Shown: positions 8,937-28,052 of the stretch, piece after piece | How positions within the stretch are numbered: the stretch's first letter is position 1 | Layout: each line of letters starts with the position of its first letter | From: Guillardia theta CCMP2712 | Taxonomy: Eukaryota; Cryptophyceae; Pyrenomonadales; Geminigeraceae | Reading direction: 5' to 3' | Assembly (NCBI RefSeq): GCF_000315625.1 | Contig: NW_005434501.1 | Coordinates: 64,313-102,092, forward strand | DNA length: 37,780 nucleotides | Notes under the pieces: generated by a model | What the model was told of the DNA's origin: nothing | Database searches by the model: none | The model's input: the letters and a program-made list of their open reading frames with translations, nothing else | Program-made: the position numbers and the translations under genes

Positions 8937-11900
8937 ATGCGCAACTCACAGAAGCAGGAGATCGAGAATGGTGTCTCGCAGCTGCAGGAAATGGGGTTCG
9001 ACGGCGCCTTGTAACATCCTCCTACGTGTCACGCTATGGTTGATGTGGTGCCCCAGGGCAAGAAGGGCGTTGGAAGCCTGTAACGGAGACTTGGAGAATG
9101 CTCTGTATCGGTAGAGCAAGACGAGCTTGTCGTACAGCTGAATTTCATGCTGCAGCCTGACGGAGAGCGACAACAGCTCGTTGAACGTCCTGGCGGACAC
9201 GGCGACATCAGACCGCGGCAGTTACCTAAGGTCATATCTTGGTCTTTGCCATGTTTGTTCCTCATGATGTCTGTAGGGCAACTTCTTCAATTCAGACAGA
9301 GACAGTTGGAAGTCCAAGTGCACCGTCGATGAGGTGAAGACAGCTTGCTTCGTTCCCTTCCTTGTCCCATGCATGTATCCGATGCTTTCCTATGTCCGAG
9401 CTCTTCACCCATTTCTCTCCTCTAATCCACATCCTCCACGCCTAGATATGCCCATGTCCCTTCCCAAGGTTGAAGTCTATCTCTATATGTGCTTCCAAAT
9501 TCAAACCTTTCTATGAGTCTCTGCTGAATTTCCTCACGTTTCCCTTTTCGATTCCACATGTCATAAACTCCTTCGAGTGTTTGGTGCTAAAATTTTTTCT
9601 GCAGTGCGATTCCTTCCAATACTGGTTACACGGCTTATTCAAATCCGATTCTCTCCAATCCAAGCTACTCTAATGAGCCTTCATACTACGGTATTGCTGA
9701 GTTGAAAGGGATGCACATTCTGCTTCTGGGGTTTGAATGGGGAATGTGTTGATTGGATCATAGTGACAATGACTTGACGATGGTAGAAAAGATGACAAAG
9801 ATGATATTGATGATGTTGATGATCACCAGGATGATGATGATGGAGACGATGATGGGGATGAGCAATGACGATCATGATGACCACGACGAAACGATGATGA
9901 CTATGTCTGGCAGAGCCGACCAGAGAAAATCCTGCACAACCCATTTATGCTTCAGAATATGGAATCAAATCGCCTGGCAAGGTCTGTTGAGACTGGTGTT
10001 GAAGTGTCGCAGTCTGAAACATTGAATGAAAGGCAAACAAGGACTCTGATGTTCCCATGGCGACAGTTGTACCTGAGTCAAACTACACGCAATCGAACAC
10101 TGATATTGAAGCTCAACAACTTCGTCAGGTTTCCCTTCGTCTCACTGCTGTTCAGCTTTTGCCTTTTATTTACCATCGTAATTCTCTCTTCTCCCCCAGG
10201 CTCTTGCTCTTTCCCTTCAAGATCAACCCAAGCCAACGGCTCGCTCCTCGAACACGGACATCGGTGAGTTTAGCTTTGAAGTCATGATGACGTGGCAACT
10301 GACGATAGTCTCTGTCAGGATTGAGCACGGAGGAAGAGGAGGTGCGTTCTGATCTACTTGCTCGCAATACCTTGTTCCTGCTTTGATTGCGTTATGGTGA
10401 AGATGGCGCGAGCGATCGAGCAGTCACTGTGCTCAAGCGACCCATCGGCCTACAAGGAGCCAGAGAATCCGCACATGTGAGTTTTGAGGGAGAGTGACCA
10501 GAGATGAAAGGATGGATGAGAGGTAGAGAGAACTAGAAATTAGCCATGAAGGCGCATGAGAAGGAGTGCGGTTGATTTATGTCAAGCCAAGGTCGGGAGA
10601 ACATAGGGTTTAGTAGTGCAGGTATCGAAACTTACTGACTTGACTCATGATAGGCTTTTGAGGAAGGACAACATGGCGGTGGGATTGAAGAATATCGGGA
10701 ACACTTGTTACTTCAACTCCCTGTTACAGGTCTCTCAACCCCTTGTCTCTTGTATGTCCCCAGAATCACTTCTTTTCTGCTATACACACCCCTTTGATTA
10801 TGGCAGGATTTCTTCCCGACTCTGACTTGCTTCTCGTCAGACATACCGCGCTATTCCAGCTTTCCGCCACGCGATTCTTCAGTGTCCTCTCCCTCCTGGG
10901 GAAAAGCGCCCTCCGTCCTCCGTCCCTGTCGCTCTGCCTGCTGATCAGAACCAGCTGGCTGCTGCTAACCCTGTGGCCGCTCAGCCACTTGCCAAAGGGT
11001 CGATTGATGAGAACGACGTGAAGAGAACGGTCGGTGGAGGAAGAAAAGGAGGGAGGGAGCGAAGATGGGGACCGGGAATGGGAACAGCAGACGACTGATG
11101 GCTTGTGTTCTCTCAGACCGTCGAGCTCGTTCGTCAGCTTCAGCGTCTGTTCGCTCAGATGGTGCGAGCTGAAGCTGCTGCTGCTTCCTCTCTGAGCCTG
11201 CCCTGCAGGAGATCAGCGACAGAAGGTTCGTCGACCCCTCCCTTGTCATGCAGAACCTGCTGGACTCGTCAGGAGATCCCGTCCAAGTAAGAATGCATCG
11301 AATCTAGAGAGAGACGAGGAGGGGGAAAGGGAGGGAGGCGATGAGGGCGGTGAAGGCAATACAAGGAGGGAGAAGAGCTGCTCCTGACGATGAGCAACTC
11401 AGGTTGGAAACCAGCAAGATGTCAGCGAGTTCAACCATATCTTCCTGCAGAGGGTCGAAGAAGGTTTGCAATGGCGTCAAAGGTGACGTGTTGGTTGAAT
11501 TTTGACTTCAGGTCTCAACTTCGCTTCCAATGGACAAGCAACTGAGACCAACACTATCATCAAGGTTGCAGTTGGTATGACAAGCGGGAGAACTTAAGCT
11601 TGTAAACCAAGGGGATCTTCGAAGGAAAGATGCTTCAAGAAGTGCTCACAAAGGACGAGAAGACAAGTGACTCGAATGAAACTGTGAGCTTGATTCTTTG
11701 CCATGTTTACTGGGATTCTCGCAATGTTTTCTTGACTTGTGTCAATCCGGGATGAATGATCTCGGAGGGATGTTGTCACTTGATTGGGGAGTTAGGCAGA
11801 GACTCGATGTTTCTTCAGGATTGTATACTTGTTCGAATCCGAACCTGCTGTCAACATTTTCTACGATTGATTGATGTCTTTGTATCCCCGCAGGTCATCT

Positions 11901-14900
11901 CGTCCTCGTCCTGTGAGTTCCACGAGCTAATTCTGGTCAGCCAGCTCCTTGCTTGCAAACGTGCTGACGTCATGATCGCAAGGACATCTCACGTGGGGAC
12001 CTTCATGGAGCTCTAGAAGATTATGTGGAGGCGCAAGTGAGACAGTTGGGCATGTGGCGGATGCGGAGAATCTGACGAGATGGCAAGGTCGATGATTATC
12101 ACGGAGAATGCTCGCAAGGGAATCAGGTAAAGTGCCGAGTGGGGCAGAAGAACAGAGAGTTTTGACTTAGCGACTGAAGAAAATCGTCAAGAATGTCTGG
12201 ATCGAGAAGTTCCCCCCCGTCCTGACATTTCAGTTACAAGTTGGAACATCCTCTCATCTCATCTTTGACTCGTTGACGCACGTGATCTCAGAGAGTCTCG
12301 TATGACAAAGATATTCAAGCTCCAGTGAAGGTGAAACCCTTGGGGTGTTGCTGCTTGTGATGTTGTTGCAGGTGAACGATCGTTTTACCTTCCCCAACGA
12401 GCTCTTTATGGATCGCTACCTTCTCGCGCACAAGTGAGCCCCGTTAGACTCTCTGGAACGCTGCTGACGACCTGACGAAGAACGAAATTGATGCCCCGAA
12501 GAATTAAGAGAAACGGTGAGATGATGGAGGAAGAGCAGGGGCAGGGGCAGGGGCAGGAGGAGGTAATGCAGGTGGTGGTATCGAAGGAGCAGAAGGAGGG
12601 AAGGAGGCAGCCGTTAGCAGATCAAAGATAGAGACGGGAAGCTGAGGGCGAGAGGAAGAAAACTGGAGAAAGCAGGGGCTGGAACGACAGATGACTGAAA
12701 TCCCAGAACTTCGACACAAGTTCGACCATCTCAATCAGAAGCTGCAGCACCTCCTGGTACTCCCCCTCCCTCCTCTCACATCCTCTGACTTGCCATCGTT
12801 AGCATTTCTCTTCCACGGGACTTGAGCGGACGGACGTGGCAGCGGACGAGTATCTCAGAGGCGCCATGGCGTTTTTGAAGGAGCGGAGCGAAGGAGGGGG
12901 CCTCGAGAAAGTCGATCACGTGCTTGAAATGCTTAGCTCTCTGACCTCTCAGGTTCCAACTGCATGTCTCGTACTCCTCGTGCTCTTGACTTGTACTCCT
13001 CGTGCTCTTGACTTGTACTCCTCGTGCTCTTGACTTGTACACGTCGACGAGTGTCGAACTTGTCCTTCCTTGCTCCTCCTTTCATTCTGCTTGAACCCTC
13101 CTTCCCCTCTCTCCCTTCTCTCTTCCCGCCCCTTCCTCTGGCTCCTCTTCCCGCCTTCTCTCTTCCCGCCCCTTCCTCTGGCTCCTCTTCCCGCATTCTC
13201 TCTTTCCGTTCCTTTCTCCGGCTCCTCTCTCCATTCTCTGTTCCCTTCTCGCCTTCTGCTCTTCCTCCTCTCTTCGCTTTCTCCGTCACCCCCTTTTGCC
13301 GATTGTTGTCAAGCAATGACATTTTCGGAAAGGTCAAAGGCGAGACACAAATTTTGCAGACGCAGCTGCAGGACATTCAAAAGCAGATTGATCTTCTTTT
13401 CGCTGAGTTTAACTCAGATCGGTTGTTGCTATGATGTCTACTAAGGAAAAGAAGTGATCTCCTTTCAGATATTCTTTATTTGCTGTTCTTGTACATGATG
13501 GGCTGGCGGGAAGTGGGTGAGATGAGATGCAGTGTTTTCTGGTTGCTTGTTGCTGAAAGGATTTCTAGACATTATTGGGTTTATATCAAGAGACAAGACG
13601 GATGGCTGAAGTACAGGTGACCATGATGTCGCAAATGTGATTTAGTAGAGATGATGTCTGAGCTGTTGGAGATGATTCCGTCTCTAGTTTTTGGAGATCA
13701 TCTCCATTCGTTTCTGTCTCCTGCCTGCAGTCAACATGTTACAAGTTGATTCTGATGTTGTTGCAGCGACGCGGAGGTCGCGTCAGTGGAAGAGAAGGAA
13801 GTCTGGGAGATGAGGTGCGCAGCCCCTCGTTGTTCTCGTGCATGACCAGCAGCGAGCAGTGAGGGGGGCAAGAAGAATGCGTCAGCATACTGCTTGATGT
13901 ACAGGAGGGACAAGGAAGATGTGAGTGCTGGTACAGCCGCGGCGGCGATCGACTGTGACAGTGCGATCGACAGGGGAAGTTCTCGATTCATCTCCCCGAC
14001 CTACTGCGGTCAGAGGTGGAAGACGACAACAGAAGGCTGAAGGAGGAGGTGAAGGCAGGAGGAGGCTGCCCTGTCGAACTTGACGGCCTGAGAAGATGCG
14101 GAACTGGGATCGGAGAACGTCGCTCATGAGATTCGAAGCCGCTCTGAATGAGAAGATGCAGGAGGTGAACGTGGAGGACTGTGAGGCAAGGCACGAGTGG
14201 CTGATTCTTGGAACAGATTAAGGTCATCAACAGAGATGTTGTGAAGGACAAGGAGGGGATGAATTGGTACTCGTTCGAAGCTTTCCTTGACAGGCTCCAG
14301 GTTCTGAAAGTTACAAAAATCCTTTCACATTCACGTCTTGATCCTTGCCTGCTTGCTGTTTCTTTGCATGCCGTCCACTCCCTGCTTCCTCTCACGGACT
14401 TTCGAGTCCTGAACCTGGTGACGTTAGAAGCCGGATCTCTGCAAGTATCTGATTGCCACGGGTACCATCCCACAAGTCTTTGCATCGAAAGAGTTGGACG
14501 ACAACGAGACGAGGGTAAGGGGGAGGTAGCCGTGGGCCAGCCTCAGACTAGACGCAGACCATGTTTGAATCGAAGTTCCATGACACCCTTGTCATAAATC
14601 CGACAGATCAGGCTTTTCTGGGTAATACTCCAAATTCCCACTCTTCTCGTCATTACCCCTTATCTTGGATTTGTTCTCTTTTCTCTTGATATATTATACC
14701 CGTTTCCTCTCCCTCTCCCTCTCCCTCTCCTCTCCCCGCCTTCTTCTCTTCACGTCTCGCCCCTCCTCTTTTGTATCCAACTTCTTCTCCTTCGCAACTC
14801 GCCTGAATCACACTGATGTCGTGTTATCTATCTCTAGATAAAGCCAGGGAAGTATACTGTGAGTTCTTGTCGATATCGAGGTCAGAATATTTGCTCCTCC

Positions 14901-16483
14901 TCCCTCCCTCCTTCTTTCTCTCCCTCCTTCTCCCTTGCTTCCTCTCCCCTGATCTTCATGTTCACCATCTCCTCCCTCCTGCTCCCCATCTTTCAATACC
15001 ACAGCATTGCTCAACAAGTTTCAGAGCGATCTCGGCGGCAGACAAGTGTATCAGCAGTCAGGACATGGAGCAATGCGTTCTGCTGCTATGTGGGGCTTAC
15101 GAGCTGCAGGTAAAATGATGATTTTGACATCCTTTCTTGGGATTATCATCATCATCATTATCATCATCATCATCATCATCATCGTCGTCGTCGTTGTCGT
15201 CGTCGTCGTCATCATTACCAACCATGATGTCGTTTTGACTTTCGAATCATGATAATCTGATGTGCATCAAGACATACTCCACCACAGGCATGTCATCACC
15301 ACCAGACGCACCGTCAAAGTCATCAATATCACGCAGCTTCTGACCTGCTCTCAACCATCTCTGCAGAAAAGCCTTGAGGGGGATCTTGAACGTGCCGCGA
15401 GTTTCGATGCCGAGGTGCTTGACAGGCTGACAGCGGTGCGTCTACTCCCTCTTCACCCTCTCTTCTCGTCCTCTTCGTCCCTATCTCTGAGTTCGTGAAC
15501 CTTCTCACCTTGAACCCCCGGTCTCCTTCCCCACCTTCCCTCCTTTGGTCGTTTCCTCCTCGTACCCAATTGTCACTTTGACTTACATCTCTCATTCTCG
15601 TGCTTGCTCGGCCCTCTTATTGTGCCTTGTGTCGCGCAGGTTCAAAACCTCTTCCTGGAGATGTTGGAGGTTGGACTTGCGGATCAATCGCAGACGGTCT
15701 CTCCTTTCTCCTTTTCTGTCGCTCTTATCGCTTGCTCACGCCCTCCAGCAGCTCAACGTCAGTCTCCTCCTCGCCCTCACCTTCAAGATACTTCAGCACA
15801 ACACGCCGGTACTGCTTGGCGGGCGATCGCTAGGTGTGACAGTGAGCAGCAGCGAGTCAGTCACGATGTTGTGACTAACTCGTTCTCACGATGGAAGCGT
15901 TGCGTGAGCAAGAAGCAGGTGCGGAAGACCCCGTTCATCCACCCCGCAAAGTTGTAGCAGTCCAGTCCTGACTTCCCTCGTACTTGTCAGGATGCGTCGA
16001 GTGCGACGGGCGTCGAGGAGCTGCTGATGGTGCAGCGTTGACACCATTGCCCTCTCGATCACTCAAGTGCACGGGCAGGGAGCGGCCGACTGTTGGAAAG
16101 ATGTGACGTTTCCAAACTACAGGCTGAACCCGGTGAGGGAGGTTTGAGGAGGGAGACCGGGCAGGAGACGGAGGAAGGAGACAGCGGGAGAATGATGACT
16201 CCTGTCAGGTGTTGTGGGACGAGGCAGCTGGTGTGATGCAGAGTATCGTGGGGACCCGTCGGTCGCTCTGCCAGCAATCCAATGATAGGTGGAGGACGAA
16301 CAACACTTGCTCTTCCTGATTGACCGCTCCCAAGGTTCGAGTACCCTCCAGTCTCCGTCCTCTACCGCTCGCCCAGCAGCAGCAGGTACTGCGTGCCTCA
16401 TGTCATGCGCCTTCTTGACGGGAGTTTGTGCCTGCAGGCTGCTGGAGGGCGACCTGATGGAGGTCGAGCCGAGCTCAGCATGA
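8937..16483 (+). CDS. USP25/28-type ubiquitin-specific protease (UBA-UIM-UIM-USP)
   Basis: Cysteine protease that removes ubiquitin, built from 25 or more exons. The start ATG at 8937 opens a UBA domain split by an intron at 9011-9056 (QLQEMGFD ... EACNGDLENAL). Next come UIM 1 (EAQQLRQALALSLQD, across the intron near 10125) and UIM 2 (TEEEEMARAIEQSL, near 10380-10430). The USP catalytic domain opens with the Cys box GLKNIGNTCYFNSLLQ near 10680-10730. It continues with RRFVDPSLVMQNLL, QQDVSEF, PPVLTFQLQ, NELFMDRYL, a coiled-coil insertion (12.6-13.4 kb) and the His box AVLVHDGLAGSGHYW near 13480-13575. KYSD supplies the likely catalytic Asp, and the domain ends near SAYCLMYRR (about 13910). 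A helical C-terminal region follows to the stop at 16483. Order and motifs match USP25/USP28. Introns are mostly 45-120 nt. Exon borders at 9330-9950 and 14.5-16.1 kb are uncertain. Confidence 0.88.
12974..13039 (+). repeat. 22-bp tandem repeat, three copies, in a USP intron
   Basis: Three exact or near-exact head-to-tail copies (12974-12995, 12996-13017, 13018-13039) of a unit beginning CTCCTCGTGCTC. They sit just after the donor that follows the exon ending SSLTSQ. Confidence 0.85.
13116..13229 (+). repeat. 40-bp CT-rich tandem repeat, nearly three copies, in the same USP intron
   Basis: Period 40, copies starting at 13116, 13156 and 13196; the first two are almost identical and the third has diverged. 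Pyrimidine-rich on the sense strand, extending the polypyrimidine region before the next acceptor near 13332. Confidence 0.75.
15143..15215 (+). repeat. ATC/GTC trinucleotide microsatellite in a USP intron
   Basis: ATCATC repeats passing into GTCGTC repeats within the intron that follows the exon ending GAYELQ. Non-coding by exon phase. Confidence 0.8.
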
Positions 16484-17965
16484 TATGAAGATGTAGTCTA
16501 CGTAGACCGAACCAGGCTCCCTTCCTGCTCCTTCAGCCCCCGGCAACGTCTCCCCCTCCCCCTCCTCCTCTCCTGCCTTTGTCCCCGTTCGGTTCGCTCC
16601 CCAGCATGGCGACCCCAGCGGTTGCCTCAGCAGTGGCATCCCGGGCCGGGCCGGGCGGAGGCGAGTAGCCGTTTAAGTCACCAAATTACTTAATCAGATT
16701 TCAAAATTTCACCGAACTTTCAATGTCAAGTTCTGAAATTTGACCCAAACTGCGCTTTCGCAGGAGTACACTCAGTCATTAGTTCGAAATTTCATGGATA
16801 AATTTCAAATATCTGATGAGTAATTCAGAATTGAATTGACCGTTATGCTTCACCAAGCAGTGATCCCTGAAAAAGGGGTAGGGTTCTTTCAGTGACTACC
16901 CCACCAATAAAATGACCTGGATAAGTACTAAAAGGAAGGGGTGTTTTGAATAGAGTGCCTAAAAGTGAACAACTGAGTAGGGTAGGGTACTACATTGATT
17001 TATTGACAAGCATGGGTGGATGTGTCCCTCAAAAGTGTAACAGTCAGGAGCTTGGTGAGGGGTAGTGGCCAGTCAATTGAGGGGTGGTAGGGGTCGTCAA
17101 ACTGGGCTATGGGATCCGGTCATTATGCACTGACGGAAGGTGTTGGCGGGAAGTGTTCGAAGGGAAGGATGGGTAGGTCGTAGGGTCATGTAGATTAGGG
17201 GGTAGGGGTGATGTCTCGGACCCAAACTTTCCCCTGAAAACCAACGAGAAGGGGGGTGCTCTCGCCCTCTGGTCTGATGTAGGGGTAGATGATGCAATTG
17301 GAATTAGAGGGTAGGGGTGGAGGTCACTTGGTCCGCATGGCAGTCCACCCCGTCGCATGAGGACGATAGTGCAACAGGAGCAGGAGGAGCAGGAAGAGCT
17401 CAAACAGGAGGAAGCTCAAAAAAACAGGGAGAGATAGTTGTAGGATGAGGAGGATCATTCAGTGATCAAGCATAGATAATCGAGGCTTCAAGGAGATATA
17501 GAATTCGCGCCGTCTTTCCACCAGGAGACTGTTGATGACTGTGTGCTGATTGCCTGCCATGGCTCCCAGTATCGAAACTTTCATCATTAGACTACAAGGA
17601 GGTCACAAACAAGAGACACAGGACAAGACTCTACTAAAGCAGCCAGATAAGACATGTTCAAGTCGTTTTCGCAGAAGTTTTGTGGCCAGGATGTTGCTTG
17701 AACATGATCGACAGTGATTAGATTTCGTCTGGAGTGAAGCATTTTGTCTAGTCTCAGCTCATTCTGCACTTTTGGTCCTTCGTAACTCTCAAGAGCAGAT
17801 GGCCGGATTCCATGGACGTTCTCCAATCTGGATCGTAAGCTTGTTTGCGAGTCTCGTGCGAATCTTGTACTGAAATGTGCCTTGCCGGTGAAGCAGACTA
17901 CCATCCTTGTCGCTGGTGACCTTGATGATACTTGTTGGGGCATGGACTGACTCCGATGCCCTCAG
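16484..17965. other. Spacer between USP and NHL genes
   Basis: A short GGGCCGGGCCGGGCGG island lies at 16640-16660. An AT-rich stretch (16680-16830) carries an imperfect inverted repeat with arms 16684-16709 and 16800-16825. A type-A tract rich in GGGGTAGGG/GGGGTGG words spans about 16870-17340. From 17350 to 17600 nothing clear is seen. From 17560 to 17965 there are short open frames on both strands. The 5' exon(s) of the NHL gene should lie here; an ATG at 17799 opens a short hydrophobic peptide (SPIWIVSLFASL) that could be its signal peptide, spliced in phase to 17966, but this is a guess. Confidence 0.5.
16684..16825. repeat. Imperfect inverted repeat with AT-rich arms
   Basis: The left arm (16684-16709, starting AATTACT) pairs with the right arm (16800-16825, ending AGTAATT) with a few mismatches and gaps, around a 90-nt centre. 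It could be a MITE-like remnant or a folding element. No target-site duplication was identified. Confidence 0.5.
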
Positions 17966-25352
<7,387 letters not shown>

Positions 25353-26062
25353 TGGATGAAGCTGAACGAATGAAGCAGAGGAGGAGGAGGAGGAGGAGGC
25401 AAGAAGGAAGCTGACGAAAGAAATGAGGATGGATCGGAAGGGAGGAGGAAGGGATTCCCTGGGAACAGTGAAAGGATGGAATTGCGAATGTGTTTGTGTT
25501 TGTATTTGTGTTGTTGGAATAATAAGTACTCCCAGGCTCCTTGCTAATTTGAGTTCAAAGGACCTTTGAAGGTCTGAATCCAACGTACAGGTGGTTGGGG
25601 GATGGAACCTTGAGACCAGCCCTCGCGTTCCCTTCCTCCCTGCCATTCGCTCCTGTCACGCTACTGCCTGCCTATCCTCTTGCTTCTCCATGTTGCTCTC
25701 CTGTGCGGGGGCGGTACGAGAACAGCCACTGAACTCCTTGCTCACCCTCCTGCTCCGTCGTTGTCGAGTCTACTGCATATAGTTCTTTGATTCATATCAA
25801 ATACAAACACTTCTTCATAAATGATGCCCAGCAACGAAATGACTGACACGATCACTACTGAAGTTGGATGTGAGTCAAGGTGAAGAACTAATCGACTCAA
25901 TGTGACTTCAGATTCAATGAAGCCTTTTGTCTTCAGATGGTGATATTTGGTTTTGCTGTATCATCATCTTCTTTTCAGACGGTGTAATAGTTTCACTCAT
26001 GTTCTGCCAGATTCAGCTGGCTCGCGCTCCCGTGCCTCGGCAGCAGGCCCTCGACACAGACG
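25353..26062. other. Spacer between NHL and F-box genes
   Basis: No gene recognised. There is a GA-rich stretch near 25375-25460 just after the NHL stop, then ordinary sequence. A CTGCCAG acceptor-like site near 26005 is followed by an open stretch into the chosen start at 26063, so a 5' exon of the F-box gene could lie here. Confidence 0.5.
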
Positions 26063-27756
26063 ATGGTGTCCGTCAGTGAGCTGCGGATCATGCCGAGGCT
26101 GGTCTTGGACGTTCCCACGGGACATAGGAGAAAGAGGTGAAGTGTGCTGGGAATGTTGTAACTTGTGGCTGGTGAGAATGACCAGATTGTTCAAGACAGT
26201 GATTCAGGTTTTGTAATGAACAAAGAACGAAATGAGCCAATACATTGCAGCCAACCTCCTCGCTCCCTCCCTCGCTCCCTCGCTCCCTCCCTCGCTCCCT
26301 CGCTCCCTCGCTCCCTCGCTCCCTCCCTCGCTCCCTCCCTCGCTCCCGGGAGGGCCTCCCTCGCTCCCTCGCTCCCTCNNNNNNNNNNNNNNNNNNNNNN
26401 NNNNNNNNNNNNNNNNNNNNNNNNNNNNNNNNNNNNNNNNNNNNNNNNNNNNNNNNNNNNNNNNNNNNNNNNNNNNNNAGAGGAGGAGGAGGAGGAGGAG
26501 GACAATGACGATGACGAAGAGGAAAGAGGAAGCATGAATTTATCGGTCTGTCTCACAGAGTTGTGTCAGAAACTCGTATGGAGGAAGAGGCGGATCAATC
26601 GTCGATAGCTCTGCTGAGGCAGCAGGTGAAGGTGGCAGATCTCGAGAGGAGGCAAGAAGAGCTAGAAGTCATCAGGGTCGTGAAAGAGATCGAGTCGCTA
26701 CACGAGGTCATGAGGCAGCGACTGGAGCAACACTTGCGCTACAAGGAGAAGTATGAGGAGGACAAAAGAAGGCAAGAACAACCATTGAACCTCCTCATCT
26801 CTCTTCTCTCTTCTCTCTTCTCTCTTCTTCATGTCCTGTCCTGTCCTGTCCTGTCCAACTCTCTCCTCTCCTCCTCTCCTTCTCCTCTCTTCCTCCTTTC
26901 CTCTCCTCTCATCCTTCTCGTGCTGTCGCAGATACCTTGACCTCGTTCATTCATGTGAGCAAGAAGCAGCGAAGCAGCCAAGACTCAAGGCATCTCGTTC
27001 AACTCCTTCCTCTCGCTCAACGTCTGGGCCCGTTCACACGAGGATGGTTGGCCAGGAGGAGGAGGAGGGAGGAGGAGGAGGAGGAGGTCGACGCGCTCGG
27101 ACACCTCTGACAGGATCGCGCCATGACGAGGAGGACGAGCATGTTGCCATGCACGTATCGACCATGACGATGGAGGAGGGACGTCGGCGAGAGGAGGTTG
27201 GGAAGGGACTAGGTTTGCGAGCCTTGGCCCTGATTGTTCCATGGCAGTTGACCGAGGAGACTGCTGAATGGTTTCAGCCTTGTTCCTCTGAGCTTCTTAC
27301 CCTCCTCCTTCTTCCCTGCCTCCTCCTCTCCTTCCTCTCCTCCCTTCAGCCTCCCCGCCTGTCTCTCTTGAACCCTCTCCCCCTTCCCTCAGATCTGCTG
27401 ACGTCCCCGTCCTCTTCAGCTTGCCCGACGACGTGATGCTGTACATGCTCACCTTCCTGCATGACGCCGGGCTGCGAGGAGAAGGTGCTTGTGCTTACCT
27501 GCAGCCATGGGAGGAGCTGACCGGTCATGGCAGACTTAATCGAGCAATCCATCAGGGTAGGAGCGACGACATCTCCGTCCTCGATCTCTCTCTGTCTCTC
27601 TTCCCTCCCTCCCTCCCTCCCTCCCGCCCTCCCTTTGCCTCTCTCCCTCTCTCCTCTCCTCCTTGCTGACGTGGTTGACAACAGCAACTTCCCATTCCTC
27701 CGGAGTCAGAGCATCTCGTGAGGAGGAGAATGGCGCAGCTGATTATGAGGCTGTAA
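26063..27756 (+). CDS. Coiled-coil protein with F-box-like motif
   Basis: Exons that join in phase: 26063-26136 (MVSVSELRIMPRLVLDVP), 26559-26771 (a long charged coiled coil, LLRQQVKVADLERRQEELEV onward), 26932-27196 (Glu/Gly-rich, disordered). A later exon near 27425-27480 reads LPDDVMLYMLTFLHDAGL, which fits the start of an F-box, the Skp1-binding motif of SCF ubiquitin ligases. A final exon 27685-27756 ends MAQLIMRL-stop. The second intron appears to be GC-AG (AAG|GCAAGA at 26772). A 100-N gap lies in the first intron, so exons may be missing there. The join into the F-box exon is out of phase in my model, so it may use another splice site. Role inferred: substrate adaptor for ubiquitination. 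Confidence 0.55.
26261..26378 (+). repeat. CTCCCTCG octanucleotide-type repeat abutting the assembly gap
   Basis: CTCCCTCGCTCCCTCG units up to the first N. The other side of the gap begins AGGAGGAGG. The gap was probably caused by these repeats. Confidence 0.9.
26379..26478. other. Assembly gap (100 N)
   Basis: Exactly 100 N, the conventional size for a gap of unknown length. It lies within the first intron of the F-box-like gene; flanking exons keep phase across it. Confidence 0.99.
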
Positions 27757-28052
27757 AGGAGACGAGGGAGCAAGGATCAACCATTACCTTCACCCATCCA
27801 CGTTGCATTTTTAGGAAGCATCAAACACAGATGTCTGAACTGAGAAGAATCATGATGAAAATCAACTATTACCTTCACCCATCCACGTTGCATTTTTAGG
27901 AAGCATCAAACACAGATGTCTGAACTGAGAAGAATCATGATGAAACAATCCCATTCTCAAAAATTTTCAACTCTGTCAATTTCAATTCTGTCAAGGAAAA
28001 TGTCTATTCTGACAATAAAGAACTTTAATCTGATAAGAAAGAAGAAATCCCC
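27757..28052. other. Convergent 3' spacer between F-box and MADS genes
   Basis: Apart from the 85-bp duplication, this is AT-rich sequence (27946-28050) with several AATTTTCAA/AATTCTGTCAA words. It presumably holds both 3' ends. Confidence 0.6.
27776..27945. repeat. Perfect 85-bp tandem duplication
   Basis: 27776-27860 and 27861-27945 are head-to-tail copies of 85 bp that differ at one base (C/T at the tenth shared position region). They lie in the 3' flank shared by the F-box-like gene (+) and the MADS gene (-). Confidence 0.93.

Noticed and set aside
16320-16345. GGTTCGAGTACC as a tRNA B-box
   Set aside because: No A-box or cloverleaf nearby; it is the start of the last-but-one USP exon (FEYPPVSV).
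17587-17943. 118-residue minus-strand open frame
   Set aside because: No domain, no splice partners and no leader; it lies where the NHL gene's 5' exon is expected. Kept only as a possibility.
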